From assembly GCF_013248975.1 (NCBI RefSeq), contig NZ_JABRWH010000001.1:3740001-3804000 (forward strand): 64,000 nt of DNA, given 5' to 3'. The notes under the pieces are model-generated. The model saw nothing but the letters and a program-made list of their open reading frames with translations, was not told the origin of the DNA and ran no database searches. Below are positions 18,091 through 28,110 of this stretch, in pieces; position 1 is the stretch's first letter, and each line of letters opens with the position of its first letter. The DNA comes from Neobacillus endophyticus. Lineage in GTDB: Bacteria > Bacillota > Bacilli > Bacillales > Cytobacillaceae. A program made the translations under genes and the position numbers.

Positions 18091-19014
18091 ATGTTAAAAT
18101 CACTTTACTCTGGTGTTTCTGGTATGAAAGGTTTTCAAACAAAGTTAGATGTTATTGGTAACAACATTGCCAATGTCAATACAGTTGGATTTAAGAAAAG
18201 CCGTGTTATGTTCTCGGACATCATTAACCAAAATATCTCAGGTGCTACAGCACCTACTTCAACTTCTGGCGGGATTAATCCAAAACAAGTTGGTCTTGGT
18301 ACTAAAATTGCCTCAATTGATACAATTCATACACCAGGAAGCCCGATGACAACGAATGTTGGTACGGATTTGGCGATTGATGGTGATGCTTATTTTGTGG
18401 TCTCTCCAACAGCAGATTCAACAACTAATAAAGTAAGTGGAGGCAATTATTTAACTAAAGCAGGTAATTTTACATTAGATTCTAATGGAAATCTTGTTAA
18501 TTCCAGTGGATATTTTGTTCAAGGGATTACAGGTCCTTCAAGCAATCAACAACCAGTTAAAATTAATATTACAAATAATGCTACCGACAGTAATGCGAAA
18601 ATATCATCGTTCTCTATTGATAATAATGGATATATTAATGCTGTAGATGCAAATGGTACAAGTGGAAAATTAGCATATAATAGCACGAATAATTCGTATT
18701 ATATTGATACTACTGGAGCTTCATCGGATGATATTTCTTTAGCGACTGCTGTTGTTGCAAACCCTGAAGGAATGCAAAAAATTGGGAATACCATGTTTAC
18801 AACAACAGGAAACTCAGGAAAAGCTACACCTGACCGAATTCAGAATAACAGCGGCGGTACCATCAATGCCGGCGAACTTGAAATGTCTAACGTAGATTTA
18901 ACTGAAGAGTTCACAGAGATGATCGTTGCTCAACGTGGTTTCCAAGCAAATGCAAGAACGATTACAACATCCGATTCTATTCTTCAAGAAGTAGTTGATT
19001 TGAAACGTCAATAG
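18091..19014 (+). CDS. flgE: Flagellar hook protein FlgE
   Basis: 307 residues. The N-terminal rod/hook signature (SGMKGFQTKLDVIGNNIANV) and the C-terminal coiled segment (VDLTEEFTEMIVAQRGFQAN) are those of axial proteins; the gene position after flgD makes it the hook subunit. It lacks a cleavable signal and is exported by the flagellar type III apparatus. No swrD-like small gene follows it, unlike the B. subtilis order. Confidence 0.92.
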   Translation: MLKSLYSGVSGMKGFQTKLDVIGNNIANVNTVGFKKSRVMFSDIINQNISGATAPTSTSGGINPKQVGLGTKIASIDTIHTPGSPMTTNVGTDLAIDGDAYFVVSPTADSTTNKVSGGNYLTKAGNFTLDSNGNLVNSSGYFVQGITGPSSNQQPVKINITNNATDSNAKISSFSIDNNGYINAVDANGTSGKLAYNSTNNSYYIDTTGASSDDISLATAVVANPEGMQKIGNTMFTTTGNSGKATPDRIQNNSGGTINAGELEMSNVDLTEEFTEMIVAQRGFQANARTITTSDSILQEVVDLKRQ

Positions 19015-19060
19015 GAAATTTGCTGATCGCTCATTTCTAATATTAAAGGCAGGATGACAC

Positions 19061-19483
19061 ATGAAAGCAAAACTTAAACCCATGATTATCATCGTCGGTG
19101 TGGTAATCCTCTTATTAGGAGGGACAGCGTTTTTCCTATTTCAATCAAAATCAAAAGGGAAAACAGCCACCTTATCAGCTGATGCCATTGCAGCAAACAT
19201 GGTAACAACAAATCCAATCGTGACAGATTTGACCTCAGGTGGGTTTGTTCAAATTACTTTTCAAATACAAACTGATTCTACAAAAGCCAAAGACGAATTA
19301 ACAAAACGTGATTTTCAGGTAAGAGAAATTGCGATTCGCCAAATGTCTGGGATGACACAGGATCAGGTAAAAAGCCCAGCTGGGATGGAAAAGTTAGAAA
19401 CAGATATGAAAACCGAAATTAATAAATTAATGCAAAACGGAAAAGTTGTGCAAATTTATACTACAAACAAAATGATTCAATAA
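19061..19483 (+). CDS. fliL: Flagellar basal body-associated protein FliL
   Basis: 140 residues. One N-terminal transmembrane helix (about 6-27) and an extracytoplasmic FliL domain. FliL encircles stator units and supports torque. Lies directly before fliM as in B. subtilis. A second, diverged FliL-like gene sits at 28696. Confidence 0.85.
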   Translation: MKAKLKPMIIIVGVVILLLGGTAFFLFQSKSKGKTATLSADAIAANMVTTNPIVTDLTSGGFVQITFQIQTDSTKAKDELTKRDFQVREIAIRQMSGMTQDQVKSPAGMEKLETDMKTEINKLMQNGKVVQIYTTNKMIQ

Positions 19484-19510
19484 CTCAGGGAAGAGTTAGG
19501 GGGATGCTCT

Positions 19511-20494
19511 TTGGCGGATGTATTATCGCAGCAAGAAATCGATGCTCTTTTATCAGCCTTAAATAACGGAGAAATTCAAGCATCCGATGTGAAAGAGCAA
19601 AACGATAAAGTCAAAGTATATGATTTCAAACGCGCGATGAGGTATTCCAAGGAACACCTGCGCAGTATCACGAGAATTCATGAGAATTTTTCTAGGTTGC
19701 TTACTTCATTTCTTTCAACGCAACTAAGAACCTTTGTTCAAATTGAGATCGACCTTGTAGACCAAGTAAACTATAGTGAGTTCGTCGCTTCAATTCCCTC
19801 CAAAACGATTTTGAATGTTTTTGACGTAAAACCAGTGGATGGGAAAATGGTCATGGAAATTAATCCTCAAGTTGCCTACGCTGTGCTTGAGCGATTATTG
19901 GGAGGTCAGGGAGACGCGTCTGAACGAAATGGTTCTTTAACGGAAATTGAAACGGTATTACTGCAAAAGGTGTTTACACGTGCGTTTGAAATGTATCAGG
20001 AAGTATGGAAAGATATCGAAAATATGAGAGTGAAGCTTGAAGGAATCGAAACGAATCCGCAATTTATTCAAATTGCTTCACAAAATGATACGGTCATTAT
20101 TATCGTTTTTCATACGACCATTGGGGAAACAACTGGAAGGATGACATTATGTATACCACATTTAATTGTCGAACCGGTGCTTCCAAAATTATCAACACAT
20201 CAATGGCTATCTTCCTTGGCGAAGAAGAATGTTCCACAGCAGGATAAAATTATTCAAAATCTTGATAATGTTCGTGTCCCTGTTCTTGCCGAACTAGGAA
20301 GGGCGACATTACCTGTTTCTGAAATCATGAATCTGCAAATTGGGGATGTAATTGGGATTGAAACAGGGAAAATTCAAGTAAAAGTTGGACAACAAACGAG
20401 ATTCCTTGGCAATCCTGGAACAAAAAAAGGCCGCTACGCCATTCAAATCGACCAAGTAATCCAAGTGGAAGGAGATGATTTAAAAAATGAATGA
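19511..20494 (+). CDS. fliM: Flagellar motor switch protein FliM
   Basis: 327 residues, TTG start after AGGGGGATGCTC. N-terminal CheY-binding peptide (VLSQQEIDALLSAL), central CheC-like domain with ERLLGGQGDAS, and C-terminal SpoA domain (VPVLAELGRATLPVSEIMNL). Component of the C-ring that receives phospho-CheY. Overlaps fliY by 8 bases. Confidence 0.96.
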   Translation: MADVLSQQEIDALLSALNNGEIQASDVKEQNDKVKVYDFKRAMRYSKEHLRSITRIHENFSRLLTSFLSTQLRTFVQIEIDLVDQVNYSEFVASIPSKTILNVFDVKPVDGKMVMEINPQVAYAVLERLLGGQGDASERNGSLTEIETVLLQKVFTRAFEMYQEVWKDIENMRVKLEGIETNPQFIQIASQNDTVIIIVFHTTIGETTGRMTLCIPHLIVEPVLPKLSTHQWLSSLAKKNVPQQDKIIQNLDNVRVPVLAELGRATLPVSEIMNLQIGDVIGIETGKIQVKVGQQTRFLGNPGTKKGRYAIQIDQVIQVEGDDLKNE

Positions 20495-21608
20495 GGGCTT
20501 ATTATCACAAGATGAAATAAATGCATTATTCAATCAAACAGAAGAAAAAAAACAATTATCAATCAATGACTTTTTGAGCCCCATGGAGCAAGATGCCTTA
20601 GGAGAGATTGGAAATATCTCACTAGGGAGTTCTACAACTGCCCTCTCTACATTGTTAAATCAACGTGTGGAAATCACAACGCCAACAATTGATGTTGTCG
20701 AACGTGAAAAAATGGAAGATACTATTTCCGAAAATCATGTTGCTGTACACGTGGATTATACAGTCGGAATCCGTGGTAAGAACCTTTTAATGATTAAGGA
20801 AACGGATGCCAAAATTATTGCGAATTTAATGATGGGCGGTGATGGTACTGTTCTTGATGAGGAGCTTTCTGAACTTCACCTTAGCGCAGTTCAAGAAGCA
20901 ATGAACCAAATGATGGGATCAGCTGCCACATCTATGTCCACCATCTTTAGTCAAAAAGTGGATATTTCACCACCAACAATTGATGTACTAGGTTTTCCGC
21001 CGAAAAAATTAGATGAATTAGAAGAAGAAATTATTCTTGAAGTAAAATTTAATCTAAAAGTTGGCAGTCTTATTGACTCCGATATGATACAATTCCTTCC
21101 ACTATCCTTTGCGAAGGATATGGTAAATAAAATTCTTTATCCGGGTGAAGCTGCACCAGCAGCAAGTCCTGTTACCGAAAAATCGGAAGTGATAACAAAC
21201 CAGGCAGCAGCTGCCCAACCAGTCAGCCCTCCGCCGGTTGAAAGAAGACCAGAACCGCATGCGACTGTGCAACCACAGGTTAATGCGAATGTTCAAAAGG
21301 TTGAATTTACTAATTTCTCTGAGCCGCAAATAAACAGCTCAGCCACCAGCAACATTGATTTACTTTACGATATCCCACTTACGATTACCGTAGAGCTGGG
21401 GAGGACACAAATGCCAATTCGTAAAATACTTGAGCTGGGACCTGGTGCTGTGATCCAATTGGATAAATTGGCCGGAGAACCTGTAGATATATTAGCAAAC
21501 CACAAACTCATCGCTAAAGGTGAAGTGGTTGTCATAGAAGAAAACTTCGGAGTAAGGATTACAGACATTATTAGTCCATCCGACCGTTTAACTAAAATGA
21601 CTATGTAA
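20487..21608 (+). CDS. fliY: Flagellar motor switch phosphatase FliY (CheC/FliN fusion)
   Basis: 373 residues. A FliM-like N-terminal peptide (LLSQDEINALF) leads into a CheC-type domain with both phosphatase motifs intact (DALGEIGN and SAVQEAMN, pattern D/S-x3-E-x2-N), a Pro/Ala/Gln-rich linker (about 215-280) and a C-terminal FliN/SpoA domain. It would be a C-ring subunit and remove phosphate from CheY. No separate cheC or cheD is seen in the window. Confidence 0.95.
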   Translation: MNEGLLSQDEINALFNQTEEKKQLSINDFLSPMEQDALGEIGNISLGSSTTALSTLLNQRVEITTPTIDVVEREKMEDTISENHVAVHVDYTVGIRGKNLLMIKETDAKIIANLMMGGDGTVLDEELSELHLSAVQEAMNQMMGSAATSMSTIFSQKVDISPPTIDVLGFPPKKLDELEEEIILEVKFNLKVGSLIDSDMIQFLPLSFAKDMVNKILYPGEAAPAASPVTEKSEVITNQAAAAQPVSPPPVERRPEPHATVQPQVNANVQKVEFTNFSEPQINSSATSNIDLLYDIPLTITVELGRTQMPIRKILELGPGAVIQLDKLAGEPVDILANHKLIAKGEVVVIEENFGVRITDIISPSDRLTKMTM

Positions 21609-21640
21609 CAGTGACTTCAAATTTTGGGAGGAAAGAAATT

Positions 21641-22000
21641 ATGGCAAGAGTATTAATTGTGGATGATGCAGCATTTATGCGCATGATGTTGAAGGACATC
21701 TTAACAAAGAATGGACTTGAAGTTGTTGGCGAAGCTGTTAACGGTGCAGATGCAGTAGAAAAGTATAAAGAACTGCAGCCGGATGTTGTAACAATGGATA
21801 TTACAATGCCTGAAAAGGATGGAATCACGGCTGTTAAAGAAATTAAAGCATTCAGCCCACAGGCTAAAGTGATCATGTGCTCTGCAATGGGGCAGCAGCC
21901 AATGGTGTTGGAGGCAATTCAGGCTGGAGCTAAAGACTTTATCGTAAAGCCATTCCAGCCAGATCGCGTAATGGATTCCATTAAAAAGGTTTTAGGTTAA
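21641..22000 (+). CDS. cheY: Chemotaxis response regulator CheY
   Basis: 119 residues, a single receiver domain: acidic pair Asp8-Asp9, phospho-acceptor Asp53 in VTMDITMP, and the Lys in FIVKPF. GGGAGGAAAG before the ATG at 21641 fixes the start; a longer frame from 21611 overlaps the ribosome site. Phosphorylated by CheA, it binds FliM to bias rotation. Confidence 0.97.
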   Translation: MARVLIVDDAAFMRMMLKDILTKNGLEVVGEAVNGADAVEKYKELQPDVVTMDITMPEKDGITAVKEIKAFSPQAKVIMCSAMGQQPMVLEAIQAGAKDFIVKPFQPDRVMDSIKKVLG

Positions 22001-22036
22001 TCTATATTTATTAATAAAGGAAATGGTGGAGATATT

Positions 22037-22438
22037 TTGACTGCAACATTAGGCAATTGTCGAAGATGTGGAAAGCTATACCTTCGTATTCGCAATATTT
22101 GTGATCAATGTTTTCAAAAACAAGAAGATGATTTCCTTAAAGTTTCCGAGTATTTAAGGGATTTTCCAGGCGTCACGATTCATGCTTTAAGCGAAGCTAC
22201 AGAGGTATCAGTTGGACAAATTCGTGAATTCATCATGGCTGAACGTATTATAGCAGGCCATTTTCCTAATCTTGCTTATCCTTGCGAAACCTGTGGTTCC
22301 ATGATCAAGTCAGGAACAAAATGTCAAAATTGTTTTGAATCTATCAGTAAGTTGGCTAAGCAAATGGACCAAAAAGGGCCTGAAGTGAATGGGGATAAAA
22401 GCAAAAAAAAGGCCGGATATATATCCGACTATCTTTAA
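22037..22438 (+). CDS. YvyF-type flagellar operon protein (TIGR03826-like)
   Basis: 133 residues, TTG start behind GGTGGAGAT. Two zinc-ribbon-like Cys pairs flank a helical middle: CRRC with CDQC near the N-terminus, CETC with CQNC near residues 83-98. The middle (LSEATEVSVGQIREFI) resembles a short helix-turn-helix. The family is usually next to flgM; here it ends the fliM-fliY-cheY run. Function unknown, perhaps regulatory. Confidence 0.75.
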   Translation: MTATLGNCRRCGKLYLRIRNICDQCFQKQEDDFLKVSEYLRDFPGVTIHALSEATEVSVGQIREFIMAERIIAGHFPNLAYPCETCGSMIKSGTKCQNCFESISKLAKQMDQKGPEVNGDKSKKKAGYISDYL

Positions 22439-22444
22439 GAAGCA

Positions 22445-22480
22445 AAAACGAGAAGTGTTATGGCACTCTCGTTTTTTTTT
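22445..22480 (+). terminator. Terminator ending the fliK-cheY operon
   Basis: CGAGAAGTG pairs with CACTCTCG (one bulged A), followed by nine T. From here to 22990 I see no gene: about 500 bases of AT-rich sequence without an ORF or clear promoter. Confidence 0.9.
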
Positions 22481-22994
22481 GTGCTTTGTTATTTAAGACT
22501 GTTGTTTTCCTTTTCAAGACGCATTGTTATTCGCTGGAGACTGGAAAGGATCTTTCACAATCCTTGTAAGGGGATTGGTTACACCCATCCTTAAATTAGC
22601 GTATGCACGAGGGATAACAGGTATTATAATCGATGAGATCACAGTCCTATTCCTATCATAATGAAATTAATGACATTTTAGAGATAATTTACTTGAGGCT
22701 AATTAATCCAATAAAGTATTTAATTCGTTTATTTAAAATAAAAGACCTTAATCTACGTATATTTAAAACTTCGTTAAAAGATGACTTGTGATACCTGTAT
22801 GAGAGTTCATCCAAGGCACGTGAAGGTGCTTATTTAGATTGCTTTAGCTATTACAGGGTTTACTATACTGTATTTTCATAAATAAATTCCTTTAATCAAG
22901 GCCGCAACTTTGAAAATAAAGTAGCATTGCGAACATTTCGTTTCAATCAACATAGGGAAAAATCAACAGCATTATTATACAACAGTAAAATAAA

Positions 22995-23027
22995 AAACCT
23001 CCTGCAATTTCCTGCAGGAGGTTTTCC
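22995..23027. terminator. Terminator of motA-motB (minus strand)
   Basis: CCTCCTGCA and TGCAGGAGG form a 9-bp perfect stem; the minus-strand transcript then reads TTTTTTATTTTA. It has T on both sides and may work in both directions. Confidence 0.9.
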
Positions 23028-23818
23028 TATTTACGAAGAACGATGATATTTACTCTTCGGTTTGCTTCGCGGTGTGCTGGTGTATCATTTGGATATATTG
23101 GTTTATATTCACCATATCCAGTGTAACGCATCCGCTGAGGGTTAATGCTTTTCGATTGCAAATAGTGAACGACAGATAAGGCTCTGGCACCGGATAGTTC
23201 CCAGTTGGAAATAAACTGTGTGCTGTGGATCGGCTGGTTATCGGTATGTCCTTCAATGATAATTGAATTATCAACTGTCTGTAACATTTTAGCTATATTA
23301 TCAAGAATCGGTGTGAAATTCGCTTTTAGCTGGTCGCTGCCTGAATCGAAAATAATCGAATCCTTTAGAGTAATCTGGATCCCTTCTTGTAAATCTGTCA
23401 GGTGAATTTCGGCATTTAAGTGATTCTGGTCTATATATTGCTGCATTTGTTTCATAAATTCTTGCAATTTCTGTTCATCAGTGCTTTCAGTTTGATTCTT
23501 ATTTTGATTTAGGATTTGCTTCGCATTTGCACTGGAATTTTGACTTGCAATTGAACCTGGCGTATTTTGCTTTGTTGTTAAACCTGTATTACTAGGTGAC
23601 TGTCCCCCGCTGTTCGTATCAAAAACAGATATCGTATTAAAAGCCGTATAAAGAGATTGTATCATTGCATCCATTTTAGACTTATCTTCGGAACGCATGG
23701 AGAATAATACTATAAATAGGGCAAGCAGAAGCGTAAGCAAGTCAGCATATGGGATCAGCCATGTTTCATCAATATGTTCTTCTTCTTCATGATGATTATG
23801 ACGCTTCTTCCTGGACAC
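23027..23818 (-). CDS. motB: Flagellar motor stator protein MotB
   Basis: 263 residues, GTG start after GGAGGG. One transmembrane helix with the ion-binding Asp26 (YADLLTLLLALFIVLF), a Gln/Asn/Ser linker, and a C-terminal OmpA-like peptidoglycan-binding domain (LSGARALSVVHYL, REANRRVNI). It anchors the stator to the wall. Overlaps motA by 23 bases; the pair is inverted relative to the flanking genes. Confidence 0.95.
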   Translation of the reverse strand: MSRKKRHNHHEEEEHIDETWLIPYADLLTLLLALFIVLFSMRSEDKSKMDAMIQSLYTAFNTISVFDTNSGGQSPSNTGLTTKQNTPGSIASQNSSANAKQILNQNKNQTESTDEQKLQEFMKQMQQYIDQNHLNAEIHLTDLQEGIQITLKDSIIFDSGSDQLKANFTPILDNIAKMLQTVDNSIIIEGHTDNQPIHSTQFISNWELSGARALSVVHYLQSKSINPQRMRYTGYGEYKPIYPNDTPAHREANRRVNIIVLRK

Positions 23819-24620
23819 GTGAACCCTCCATTTGCTTGTCAGCTTGATTATTTTTTGCTGCTAATTCTTCTGGTGTTAGGTAAACAGATAATTTATGTTC
23901 CAATTGTCTGCTGTTCATTCCATCCTGAAGGGCAAGCAAGCCTTCTACCATGATTTGACGAACTTCAACTTCTTTTTTTGAAATTAATTTCAACTTATTA
24001 CTCATTGGGTGCCATAATACGTACCCGGTAAAAATTCCAAGCAACGTGGAAATAAAGGCAGCGGCAATGGAGTGGCCGAGTTTTTCAATATCAGATAAAT
24101 TTCCTAAAGCAGCAATTAGACCAACTACGGCTCCAAGTACTCCAAGCGTCGGTGCATACATACCAGCTTGTGAAAAGATGAGTGCGCCTTTTCGGTGACG
24201 TTCTTGCATCGCGTTTATTTTTTCTAATAATACATCCTGAGTAAATTCTGAATCAGTCGTATCGATGATGAGTTCTAATCCATCTTTTAGAAATTTGTCA
24301 TCAACGTTCTCCAATTCATTCTCAAGACCTAACAACCCTTCTTTTCTTACCAGGTTGGCCCAATTCGCGAACTTTTCGATGAGTTCAATTTTTGTTATAA
24401 GATTTGAACTTCCACCGAAAATGATTTTCATCAATTTGGGGAATTTTTTAATCTCGGCCATTGGAAAACTGACAAATAAAGTAGCTGCTGTCCCTCCCAG
24501 GATAATCGTGTATGCAGCAGGATTTATAAGAGAAGTCAAACTCGCTCCTTTTAAGATCATTCCTACACCAACAGCCACAAGGGCCATAACTAACCCTATG
24601 ACCGTAGAAGGCTCTTTCAT
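23796..24620 (-). CDS. motA: Flagellar motor stator protein MotA
   Basis: 274 residues, four hydrophobic segments and a large cytoplasmic loop between the second and third. It conducts ions with MotB and pushes on FliG. AAGGAGGA precedes the ATG on the minus strand. The 313-base gap to the divergent cheA must hold promoters in both directions, but I see no convincing sigma-D site in it. Confidence 0.95.
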   Translation of the reverse strand: MKEPSTVIGLVMALVAVGVGMILKGASLTSLINPAAYTIILGGTAATLFVSFPMAEIKKFPKLMKIIFGGSSNLITKIELIEKFANWANLVRKEGLLGLENELENVDDKFLKDGLELIIDTTDSEFTQDVLLEKINAMQERHRKGALIFSQAGMYAPTLGVLGAVVGLIAALGNLSDIEKLGHSIAAAFISTLLGIFTGYVLWHPMSNKLKLISKKEVEVRQIMVEGLLALQDGMNSRQLEHKLSVYLTPEELAAKNNQADKQMEGSRVQEEAS

Positions 24621-24933
24621 GTATATTCCTCCTTGTAATGGAACTTAGAAAACTACTATTTTCTATTGTTTATTGTATGAGATAATCAAAAAGATGACAA
24701 CCAGTTGTTTGATGGAAATGAAATGAACATCCATTTTTTTATCGAGTTTGATGTTTTTTTAAAAAATACTAGAAAATCATTAAACATTTTTTGAGAATTT
24801 CCGACAATAACTGTAAAACGTTTCAAAAATTTTTAAAAATATAGTTTAAAATCATGGTATTATTGGTATAAGTCTGATTTTTAACTACAATTTTGTTTGA
24901 TTATACTGATCCTTATAGCGGGAGGAATTTGCA

Positions 24934-26982
24934 TTGGATTTCAATAATTATTTAGAATTGTTTATCGAAGAATCAAAAGAACATTTGCAAACCATTAACG
25001 ATGAACTATTAAATTTGGAGACAGATCCCGAAAATCTTTCCATTATAAATGAAATATTTCGATCCGCACATACATTAAAAGGAATGGCAGGATCCATGGG
25101 GTTTGAAGATTTGGCGTCATTAACCCACCAAATGGAAAATGTTTTGGATATGTTAAGAAATTCCAAATTATCATTAACTTCAGAAATACTGGATGTTATA
25201 TTCCAATGTGTGGATTTAATTGAAAAAATGGTGGATAGTATTGAACAGGGCGGAGATGGAAAAGCAGATGTAAGGAATGTTGTCGCTCAGTTAACAAACA
25301 TTCAAGATCCATCAAAAGCTGTCCCAATTCAAGCAGCACAAGCTGTTCAAGAAGTTGCTGCTGCAGCAGTTGAAGAAATGGTGATTGATAATTATCAATT
25401 ATCTGTTATTGATGAGGCTAGAAAAGAAGGCAATAAAGTATTTCAAATTTCAATTACGCTTGATGAAAAATGTGTGATGAAATCTGTAAGATCTTATATG
25501 GTTTTCCAAGCAGCTGAAGAACTTGGCGAAATTATCCAAACTCGTCCATCTGTTGAACAAATAGAAGAAGAAAATTTTGATCACTCTTTTATGCTATTGC
25601 TGCTCAGCGCGAACAGCCTTGAAGAAATTCAAAAAACATTTTTAAATATTTCGGAAATAGTAGATGTTCAGGTAGTTGAGAGAACATCAGAAGAGCTTGA
25701 GGGTACTGGAAGATCTGCTTCGGTTTCCCAACAAGTGGAACAAACAAAAGAACAAACAAAAGAACAACCTAAAGAACCAGCAAAAGAACCTCAAAATTCC
25801 GATACAAATACAGCTAAGAAAAAACAACGTTCCAAATCGATTCGTGTGGATATTGATAAATTGGATCATTTAATGAACCTCTTTAGTGAATTGATTATTG
25901 ATAGAGGAAGACTAGAGCAAATTGCTCGCGGGCAGCAAATTACGGATCTAAGAGAGACCGTAGAACACATGACCAGAATATCAACGGACTTACAAGGGCT
26001 CATTTTAAATATGCGAATGGTTCCTGTTGAACAGGTATTCAACCGTTTCCCGAGAATGGTCCGTGATTTGGCAAAAGACTTGAATAAAAAGATCCAACTA
26101 GTTGTTGAAGGTGAAGAGACAGAGTTAGATCGAACGGTCATCGATGAAATTGGCGATCCGCTCGTCCATCTGCTTAGAAATGCTTTAGACCATGGACTTG
26201 AATCAACGGAAGAAAGGATTGCTGCTAATAAGCCAGAAGAAGGCAGAATCCAATTGAAAGCTTACCATAGCGGTAACCATGTCTTTATTGAAGTGGTAGA
26301 TGATGGTAAGGGAATCAATCGCGATAAAGTTTTAAATAAAGCGATTGAACGTGGAGTAGTATCGTCAGAAGAAGCCAAAAATATGGCAGATCAAGATGTG
26401 TATGCGTTGATTTTCTCCTCCGGGTTTAGTACAGCTGATACAATTTCTGATATCTCCGGCCGAGGCGTTGGTCTGGATGTAGTTAAAACGAAAATTGAAT
26501 CGCTTGGCGGGGCCATTACAATCAATTCGACACCTGGACAAGGCTCCATTTTCCGAATCCAACTGCCATTAACATTATCGATTATTTATTCCATGTTGGT
26601 GAAGGTGGTAGAAGAAACCTATGCGATTCCTTTTAGCTCCATTGTTGAAATCACAAGGATTCCACAGAATCAAGTTTCTACCATTCATGGTCAAAGAGTG
26701 ATTCAATTCCGTGGTCAGGTTGTACCTTTAGTCTATTTAAAAGAAGTTTTCAATGTACCTTCTAGCCAAGGGATTGGAGCATCCGAAGAGTTATTTATCG
26801 TGATAATTAGAAAAGGTGACAAAACGGCAGGACTTGTGGTTGATTCTGTTATCGGGCAGCAAGAGGTTGTATTAAAGTCTCTTGGCGGGTATTTAAATAA
26901 CTTATTTGCTATTTCGGGTGCTACCATCTTAGGAAACGGTGAAGTGGCTTTAATTATTGATTCGAATCAGTTTATTCAATAG
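24934..26982 (+). CDS. cheA: Chemotaxis histidine kinase CheA
   Basis: 682 residues, TTG start after GGGAGGAATT. P1 phosphotransfer domain with His46 in SAHTLKGMAG; a CheY-binding P2 region near 145-245; a Lys/Gln/Glu-rich linker (about 265-300); dimerisation helix; ATPase domain with LLRNALDHGLES and SGRGVGLDVV; and a CheW-like P5 domain at the C-terminus. Receptor-coupled autokinase that phosphorylates CheY and CheB. First gene of cheA-cheW-cheW. Confidence 0.97.
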   Translation: MDFNNYLELFIEESKEHLQTINDELLNLETDPENLSIINEIFRSAHTLKGMAGSMGFEDLASLTHQMENVLDMLRNSKLSLTSEILDVIFQCVDLIEKMVDSIEQGGDGKADVRNVVAQLTNIQDPSKAVPIQAAQAVQEVAAAAVEEMVIDNYQLSVIDEARKEGNKVFQISITLDEKCVMKSVRSYMVFQAAEELGEIIQTRPSVEQIEEENFDHSFMLLLLSANSLEEIQKTFLNISEIVDVQVVERTSEELEGTGRSASVSQQVEQTKEQTKEQPKEPAKEPQNSDTNTAKKKQRSKSIRVDIDKLDHLMNLFSELIIDRGRLEQIARGQQITDLRETVEHMTRISTDLQGLILNMRMVPVEQVFNRFPRMVRDLAKDLNKKIQLVVEGEETELDRTVIDEIGDPLVHLLRNALDHGLESTEERIAANKPEEGRIQLKAYHSGNHVFIEVVDDGKGINRDKVLNKAIERGVVSSEEAKNMADQDVYALIFSSGFSTADTISDISGRGVGLDVVKTKIESLGGAITINSTPGQGSIFRIQLPLTLSIIYSMLVKVVEETYAIPFSSIVEITRIPQNQVSTIHGQRVIQFRGQVVPLVYLKEVFNVPSSQGIGASEELFIVIIRKGDKTAGLVVDSVIGQQEVVLKSLGGYLNNLFAISGATILGNGEVALIIDSNQFIQ

Positions 26983-27000
26983 AAAGGACGGATCTTCCTA

Positions 27001-27426
27001 ATGGAAATGTTAAAAATAGTCGCTTTTAAAATTGGGGAAGAAGAATACGGGCTTGATCTTAACCAAGTTCAATCAATCGAACGAATCCAGCATATTACAA
27101 GGGTTCCAAATGCTCCGGAATTTGTCAAAGGTGTAATCAATTTGCGTGGAAATGTTACACCGATTATCGATTTACCAAGCAAATTAAACCTTGGTGAGGC
27201 ACAATATACTGATTCAACCCGCGTAATCATTACCCGATTTGAGGAAATGGAATTAGGCTGGATTGTGGACGAAACAAATGATGTGATTGACATTTCACCT
27301 GATATAATAGAACCAGCTTCTTCGAACGTTTTTGATAGTGAATATTTTTCAGAAATCGCCAAGTACGATGGCCGATTAATTTCTCTATTAAAATTGGAAG
27401 AATTAATGAAAACTTCATCAAATTAA
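27001..27426 (+). CDS. cheW: Chemotaxis coupling protein CheW (copy 1)
   Basis: 141 residues, a single CheW domain (FKIGEEEYGLDLNQVQSIER, VKGVINLRGNVTPIIDL). It bridges receptors and CheA. It starts 18 bases after cheA behind AGAAAGGACGG. A second CheW-domain protein follows at once; this copy keeps the canonical NLRG receptor-contact motif and is the better candidate for the classic role. Confidence 0.92.
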   Translation: MEMLKIVAFKIGEEEYGLDLNQVQSIERIQHITRVPNAPEFVKGVINLRGNVTPIIDLPSKLNLGEAQYTDSTRVIITRFEEMELGWIVDETNDVIDISPDIIEPASSNVFDSEYFSEIAKYDGRLISLLKLEELMKTSSN

Positions 27427-27457
27427 CTTTTATAAATAGAGATAAAGAGGGAATTAT

Positions 27458-27910
27458 ATGATAGGCCAAGTAAATGATTTGAAAGCACTTATTTTCAATA
27501 TTGGTCAAGAAGAATATGGAGTAAATATCCATCAGGTGGTCTCCATAGAGAGATTACTGCCAATAACTCCATATCCTAATCGTAAAGCACATGTTTTAGG
27601 AGTAGTCACAGTTAGGGAGATCGTAACGCCAGTGATTGATTTACGGTCGGCTTTAAAAGGACAGACGTTTGAAACAATGGATTCATCGAGAATCATCATT
27701 GTTCAAGTAAACGGAAAAGAGATTGGTCTTCTGGTAGATGCTACCACCGATGTTATGGATCTCTCATCAGAATCCATTCAGCATCCGCAATTAATGCAAG
27801 CAAATAATATTTCATATATAAAAGGAATATCAAAAGTGTCAGAACGATTAATTATTTTGCTTGATATTGAAAAGCTACTGGAAGATACTACGAATTTAGA
27901 TGAATTATAA
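27458..27910 (+). CDS. CheW-domain protein (copy 2)
   Basis: 150 residues, also a lone CheW domain (FNIGQEEYGVNIHQVVSIER), but diverged: the usual NLRG is VREI here. It has no receiver domain, so it is not CheV. It may couple a subset of receptors or modulate array assembly. Transcribed with cheA and the first cheW and followed by a terminator. Confidence 0.85.
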   Translation: MIGQVNDLKALIFNIGQEEYGVNIHQVVSIERLLPITPYPNRKAHVLGVVTVREIVTPVIDLRSALKGQTFETMDSSRIIIVQVNGKEIGLLVDATTDVMDLSSESIQHPQLMQANNISYIKGISKVSERLIILLDIEKLLEDTTNLDEL

Positions 27911-28012
27911 GATTATAAATTTAGAGTTATATAGAATGATCTAACAAAAGAATTATAGATGGAGTTCTAACGGAAACGAGCAAATCAAAGGCTAAAAAAA
28001 TAGTTGTGATAA

Positions 28013-28053
28013 CAAAAAACGCCACTGTTTTAATCGAACGGTGGCGTTTTTTA
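28013..28053 (+). terminator. Terminator after the cheA-cheW operon
   Basis: AAAAACGCCAC pairs with GTGGCGTTTTT around a 14-base loop, followed by T. Confidence 0.92.
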
Positions 28054-28110
28054 TGAAATGAAAAGAAGCCTTGGTGAATATTCCCTCCGTTACTTCATCA
28101 TATTTTTACG

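Noticed and set aside
24621..24933. Sigma-D promoters for motA or cheA in the divergent gap
   Set aside because: No CGATA-type -10 with a TAAA at 15 bases on either strand.
27458..27910. Call as CheV
   Set aside because: CheV needs a C-terminal receiver domain; this protein ends after the CheW domain.
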